From NCBI GenBank assembly GCA_037367405.1, contig JAZKJV010010532.1, forward strand, positions 1 through 64,000: a stretch of 64,000 bases of DNA, in the 5' to 3' direction. The notes beneath the pieces are model-generated. The model did not search any database and was not told the origin of the DNA. It saw only the letters and a program-made list of their open reading frames with translations. This document shows positions 58,366-64,000 of the stretch, piece after piece (the stretch's first letter is position 1; each line of letters opens with the position of its first letter). The position numbers and the translations under genes are program-made. Source of the stretch: Ottelia alismoides (taxonomy: Eukaryota; Streptophyta; Magnoliopsida; Alismatales; Hydrocharitaceae).

Positions 58366-61284
58366 AAATCTAGTTTTGGCTCTTGTCCTTAGGAGGTCGC
58401 GCCTCACATCATCTGGAAGGTACATGATCATAATGAGGGTTTTATGACCCAAAACAAGGACATCCATTACAATTCTTATTAAGGTCAAAATATTATTAGC
58501 AGTCCCTTATTTTAATTATTAGATTTTCAATTTTTTGAGTATTTTTCAGAGCATAACACGTTACTTTTTTATTTCTTTGATCCTATATTTGTAAAAACGT
58601 AGGTAGAGGGCAAAAATCAATGCAGGTGGATACAAGAGTGGAAATCTTTCTCACTCTCATATCAAATGGTCCATGTAAAGTAAGGAGACTTACAATGCTT
58701 CCCATATCTCTCCATGTAAGATGCAAAACAGAATATATAAACATATATTACATGCACGATATGCAAAATGTTAAAAATCTCCCTAAACTAGAATAACTAT
58801 TAAACATAAAGAACCAGATGCTAATTGTCGAGAGATGAAATCTAAGGGTACGGTCTTGGTGACTCGTCGACGCTCGTGACAATGGGTCATGCAAGCACTG
58901 TATGGAGTCTTGCATGGCACATGGTCTCAAATCTAAATAGACAACAACTAATTTTGACTATGTCCAAATGAATAAGACTATAGGCACTTGCTTCTACTAG
59001 GTGTTTGGACCTCTTTTACCGAATCAAGCAAATCCTAGTGTCTAAGGGCTCATTCTACAAAATAAAGAAAAAGAAAGGGTGGAAAGCTCAAAATGCATGA
59101 AATAAAATAAAACAAAGGAAAAGAAAACAATCAAAACCTTGATGATGCCCCCGGGTGAACAAACACTCGGGCATTGGACCTCACTAAGTGTGATAGTGTC
59201 CAAATTAATTAGAAATTAATTATACAGAAATAAAATCTCTCTCTAAAAAAATAAAAATATACACCACAAGTCTGCTCCTCTCCTTCTCACTATATCTCTT
59301 CCATGCTCTCTCCATCTAGCCCAACAAGAGAATGGGCCAGTCTTCACGCGGCTCGGTTGCATCAAACTCCTTAGAATTGGCCATTGCGATGTGGTCCCTT
59401 ACAAGAAATCAAAAAATACATATGGATTAGAATAATTTAAAAATATCAAGAATGCATAATAGAGAAATAAAAAAGGAAATAAACAATGTAATGTACAACT
59501 AGTTACACGCCATTCCTCATGGTAATGATGCCATTTGGAATACCACAAAGTCAGATGAGGAACGTCTAACACTCCACACAAGATAAGAACATAGTCGATG
59601 TGGCGACCGCTCACAAAGACCAAGTGATGAATTCTACAATCAACCCATAGTGAAAAATGAAGTAATAAAAACATATGAAATGTTGATCAAAATTCAAGAT
59701 AACCCTACAATAAAGTATGTATATTGACAAGTGTGGTAGGATGTCAAACACATGGAACAATACGTGGTAGCACTAATTCTTATTAATAAGTAAATATCAA
59801 ATTAATAATAATGGGTAGTTGAACAATATGTTCTTAATTAATCAATTAATTAATATTTTACGTGGGTTTTTAATTAAAAATGTCATTTTTTATTTTATAA
59901 TTTATACGTTTTTTTTTCTTTTTATATTTTCTGATTTTTAATTTATTTTTTTTCTTTTTAATATATAATATAGATACATATAACTATATATATAATATGT
60001 TATACCAAACAGATAATATATATATAAATCAAAAAATATCCTTAAGAGAATTTTTTTTATTTAAAGGGATTACAAAGATATTAGGATATTTATGATAATT
60101 AGTAATATTATTAATTATATGTAGATATATTATAAGGATATAATACACTATAGGGGAATATACTAATATATATATATACATATATATTCAAACTTTACAC
60201 AATAAAATAATTTTGTGTTTTTCAGATTTTTCTTCAGCTTTTGTGATTTTACAAAGATTTTTACTATTTTTGGTATTTTTAAATTCCAAAATATACAAAA
60301 TTAGGGAAATGGGCTGAATTTTATGAGTTTTTAAATATCAAATGGACATAAAATTTATTAAAATAACTCTTAGTATGTAATAATAGGTACATATTATACA
60401 AAATAGAAATCAATATTTTTGGATTTTTGAAGTTTTTTCTATTTTTATGAGGATTTTGGAGCTTTTTAATTTTTAGTGATTTTCTTATTCCTTTTTAGGG
60501 ATTTTTTATTCGACGGTTCAAAATATAATATGTTTTATAAAATTTTATTTCTAAAGTAAACAATGAATGAACATACTTTTTGTTTTTTAATAAATAGTAA
60601 AAGTGTGCATAAAATGCAAAATAAAATTTATAGCAAGGAAGAGCAATGCCTTAGGCACAAAATCCTATTTTTACGTGTTTTGGAGCACGGATGATATTTG
60701 TACAAATTGTCAATCATGCACAAAAGTAACTAAATAGTAGGTTTATTTTTGTAGTTAAAAATAGATGCAGGTTAGTATTTGCAAAAATATCCAAAATTTT
60801 GAATGGGTACTTGATTTTGAAAGACTAAACCATAAATATAGAACCCGGAAGATTTTACATTAAAAATACCCACGTACGTGGCCTGCCATGTAAGGTGATG
60901 TGATGCGGGCCTAAATTGCAATATTAAAAACGTTCAAGAGCATACATGCAATTTATCCACAAACTTTTTAAACATAATAAAAAAGTTAAATGATTTGGTA
61001 TGAATAACAAAAAGGTGGAGGGGTGTATGAAGATTACCCATTAGTGCCCCTCATCATACGGTTGGGGGCGTGCCATGTGGATAATCAAATTGTAGAGAGA
61101 TGCAATGCTTTGCCAAAACCCAAACGACCATGATTAGATATGGGTAATGTTAGTCATCGAATAGATGGGAGGCTTGAAGGAAGAATAGCTAAGGAACTCA
61201 GTAGGGATGAACTTCAAGCTTGATTTTCAAGCGACTCCGACGATGGATCTCCAAGGCGACCTTAGGTACGACTTGCTGGGATAG
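58366..61284 (-). mobile_element. E leader and undefined LTR boundary
   Basis: No coding sequence. It should contain the gag start, the untranslated leader, the primer site and part of the 5' LTR, but no tRNA-Asp type site is visible, so the boundary is unresolved. 59860-60600 is extremely AT-rich with TA runs. 60870-60881 is the palindrome CCACGTACGTGG. 59149-59170 is an imperfect hairpin (CCCGGGTG / CACTCGGG). Confidence 0.55.
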
Positions 61285-63151
61285 TTCTGCACGTGCATTT
61301 GCCTTCCAATGGAGCCGAGGTGGTTCAGATGTCAGCCTGATGCTTCAGATATCTCCATGAAACCTGGATCTTCTTCCAAGATCAATTCGTGCTCCAGAAG
61401 TACTCACGATTTTGAATCTTGCACCAAAAAACTTAGGAAGACCTAGGGTTATTCTCTCGTCTACTCCTTGGAGTTAGAACATAAGCTAGGTGTAATGGAG
61501 GTGCATCTCCAACAGGGAGGTGACAGAAGGAGCTCACTTCCCTGGATTTGAGTGAAATACGAGTTGGAAAGATGGGGGTTTCACGTAGAAAACGAAGGGG
61601 AACAAGATTGGATGGTATGTTGGTCGAAGAATAGGTGGTTTACGACAGAATTGGCATGGAGCTCAAGCTCTGGGTCAAATTGGGGTTTGCTAATTAAATT
61701 TAAACCTAATGATTAACAGTGAAATCAAATGATCAATCTAAAACTAAGGACTAGATATTACTTAAGATGCAAGCAAAAAGGCTCCTCCAGTTGTTAGATG
61801 GCTAACGAAGCGGAACCTTGCGGTGGAGCTCGCCAGAGATGGGGTTGGTTCGCCTCCTCATTCGATCCTCCTCGCTGCAAACTGAGACTGGGTGCTCCTC
61901 TCACTAGCATGAAGCTTATGTATTAGATATGAGGGGCTAAGACCAATTTAAGAGGGATCGAAACCAAAACGTTAGATCTAGGGGGTATGTATAATCGACG
62001 GTGGTAGATGAGATCAATTACGAAACGGTTGAAGATTGTGTGCTCATTCAATCGATCTAAATCTATGGAGTGCTGGAGAAATGTATGGGGCAAATGATCG
62101 ATGAAGAAATTGAAGGACTTTGTGTAGAGGATGAAGGCCAAAAGAATTAGAGAAATGAGGCGTGCATGCTTTTGACACAAGTCAGAGAATGCGTAGGTAT
62201 AATTGTCCTAGGTCAACTAATGGGAACTTTTGGTTGGTCCATATGGACCAACCAGAAAAAACCAAAGTATGAAATGATTGTAAAATCAAAATAAAATTAA
62301 TTAATTAATTAATTTTAGGTTTAAAAATAAAAATGTAAATAATTTTATGTAGTATTTAATACATATTTTTATTTATTTATTTCCTATGTATTTAGATGAA
62401 TTTTTTATTTTGATTATCTTTTTATGGTTTTATTCATTTTAATTATGGATTTATGTTTCAGATAATATTTACAATTTTATAAAATAGAAGAATTTGAAAA
62501 ATGAAAAAAATATTTATTAAAATATATTGCATAATTTGTGCCCAAAACCTAACTCTTGCATCTTCTCTCCAAATTAAATGAAACAAACTTTATTAAATAG
62601 CTTATTAAAAGTTATATACAATAATGTTGATTTTGGTCCATTCTAATACAATATGGAGAGGATACATGTTTGAGATTTTTTTGTTTTGTCTTTTTATTTT
62701 GTATGTCCTTGGCACACTGTGCATTATTTTTCTATGAAATCAATTTTGTGTTTTTCTTTGTATTTTTATCTACAATCCATGTTAAGGTTTAATTAATTGA
62801 AGTGTAAAAATAATATAATAAAATGGGTGCCAAATATAAATATTTGGCAAATTAAATCATTATTTTATACATGGATTTCTGTGTATTTTTTGTATAGTTA
62901 TTCTACCATTTCTCACTCAAGTTTATTCCTTATCGGTCAAGTCATCATGATGACCAGGTCTCGAAGTTTAGGGTCACTCAATACCAACGGTATTTAAATT
63001 CTTTTTCTTTTCATCCTTTATTCTTTTATTTTGAAACTAAATACAAAATATTATTTTGTTCAAATAACAGAGTGTTAATTTCGACAAATCAATGAATATA
63101 CAAGCAATTAACTACGGATTCATGGCCAAATGAAAGAATAAAGGTGATGAA
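61285..63151 (-). mobile_element. E, 5' LTR (part aligned with the 3' LTR)
   Basis: Aligns along its length with 32298-34350 at clearly lower identity than the other LTR pairs. The perfect palindrome GTCATCATGATGAC lies at 62941-62954, near the LTR start. The LTR may extend left of 61285, since its 3' partner is cut there by B. Confidence 0.8.
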
Positions 63152-63749
63152 ATGGAGATTCCTCAAGGCTACATCCTATGTCCTAAGAAATATTTCATCT
63201 AAATCTATACCCAAAACACCTCATGTGCTTCGGTATAGTACCAAGCCTAGTGTATGCCAGTTGAGGATTTGTGGTTGTTTGGTTCATTATAAAAACTGGA
63301 TGCAAGCAAATTAGAATCACGTACTAGTGAGTGCAACTTCATTGGATCCATAAATAATGGTATTAGATACAAACGTTATGATCCTGAGACTAAAAATATA
63401 TTTTTTTCTAGAGATGTCAAATTTCTGGAAGTTGAATTCCTTAGAAGTCAAGAAAATAATGAAGTTAAGGAATTAATCTAATCCTCTAAGACGGATGAAA
63501 ATCCTTCACCAGGAACCGAAGAGGTAATTGACAATGACACAACTATACCTCATAGAAAGTGTTCTATGGTTACTAGACAACCTTAAAGGCATGGATTCCA
63601 AGTATGAAAAGAGTCTGATGATGATCCAACTTCATTAGATGAAGCTTTTGGTGATAGTGACGTAGATAGTTAGATGCTAGCAATGAACTATGAGTTAGAA
63701 TCCAAGCACAAAAATAGTGTATGGACCCTAGAAGATCCACCTAGAGGGG
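63152..63749 (+). pseudogene. Copia pol fragment H
   Basis: Plus-strand relic of the A/B family covering the integrase end and linker. LRICGCLVH (about 63262) is the post-integrase block. A frame with YDPETKNIFFSRDVKFLEVE (about 63370-63440) and LRSQENNEVKEL follows, then an acidic linker to SVWTLEDPPRG. This frame is unusually well kept compared with A and B. The left edge meets the 5' end of E's LTR and the right edge meets another E-family LTR, so H is target DNA shared by two insertions. Confidence 0.8.
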
Positions 63750-64000
63750 TGATCGGTCTCTCCATAAATTTATTCATTTATTTTGTCCTTAAATCCCTAG
63801 ATAAATGCTTTTGTATAACATTAAAATGAACAAAATAACACTTAATAATTGATATATAAATATAGTGTAAATAATGTATTAAAATAAAAGAATGATAAAA
63901 AAAGAAAAAGGATGAAGTGTTAAAGATAATGAGTGACCCTAGACCTCAAGAGCCAATCATCATGATGACTTACTTAACAAGGAATAAGGGGGAGACATGG
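63750..64000 (+). mobile_element. Start of a second E-family LTR, plus strand
   Basis: The first 250 bases of an LTR beginning TGATCGGTCTCTCC and running off the window. It matches the reverse complement of the E LTR start: 'gagtgaccctaga', 'tcatcatgatgact', 'aaggaataa'. It faces away from E across H. Confidence 0.75.

Larger units (their letters stand above)
32298..63151 (-). mobile_element. Gypsy element E (Athila/Tat type), old and interrupted
   Basis: Read right to left: 5' LTR (63151 to 61285 or further), leader, gag with a tandem duplication, protease, RT, RNase H, integrase, a non-coding 3' region, then the 3' LTR (34350 to 32298). RT before integrase defines Ty3/gypsy, and the gag, protease and integrase sequences and the 3' stem-loops fit Athila/Tat. 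The LTRs are so diverged that E is clearly the oldest element here. F (39516-42015) and D (44554-55223) are inserted in it, and B replaces the outer part of its 3' LTR. All frames are broken. No intact primer site was found. Confidence 0.88.

Noticed and set aside
59860..60600. AT-rich tract as a replication origin or matrix attachment region
   Set aside because: Only base composition supports it; similar tracts occur in the other E LTR (33270-33780).
60774..60791. 'ttagtatttgcaaaaata' shared with the C LTR (about 9417) as evidence of another C copy
   Set aside because: The match is about 18 bases in AT-rich sequence and in the wrong strand for E; flanks do not continue to match.

Overview
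This window is nuclear DNA from a flowering plant. It looks like an intergenic retrotransposon nest from a repeat-rich genome. The evidence is Ty1/copia-type and Ty3/gypsy Athila/Tat-type LTR elements, an RTE-type LINE, a Tourist-like MITE, and primer sites matching plant tRNA-Asp and initiator tRNA-Met. The species cannot be named from the sequence. I see no intact cellular gene, tRNA, rRNA or CRISPR. Every recognisable protein is a decayed retroelement polyprotein. Labels A to H are mine.

Layout: 1-909 is an unassigned promoter-like, C-rich stretch. 910-2291 is a truncated minus-strand copia LTR (G). From 2292 to 32297 lies one copia element, B (+), split by three later insertions: a LINE (2949-6265) with a perfect 19-bp target duplication; C (7090 to about 16954), a coding-empty element with two 3075-bp LTRs and a tRNA-Asp primer site; and A (17898-28304), a copia element of B's own family with LTRs of about 2.49 kb. 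B's 3' LTR (29546-32297) also carries a 128-bp MITE (32146-32273).

From about 32298 to 63151 lies E, an old minus-strand Athila/Tat element. Its 3' LTR is cut by B. Its pol is interrupted by a copia solo LTR, F (39516-42015), with a perfect 5-bp duplication. Its gag is interrupted by a complete minus-strand copia element, D (44554-55223). A gag segment of E is tandemly duplicated. At the right edge a copia fragment, H (63152-63749), separates the 5' end of E's LTR from the 5' end of a second E-family LTR facing the other way (63750-64000).

The order of events follows from the nesting: E is older than B, D and F, and B is older than the LINE, C and A. Nothing here works as a pathway. The most interesting material is non-coding structure: a ladder of hairpins with 3-nt centres in the copia LTRs; stem-loops followed by G-runs that copy the polypurine tract in both C and E; 10 to 11 CACGTG boxes per C LTR; and an unusual LTR-internal-LTR-leader arrangement in C whose right end joins B at a short microhomology.
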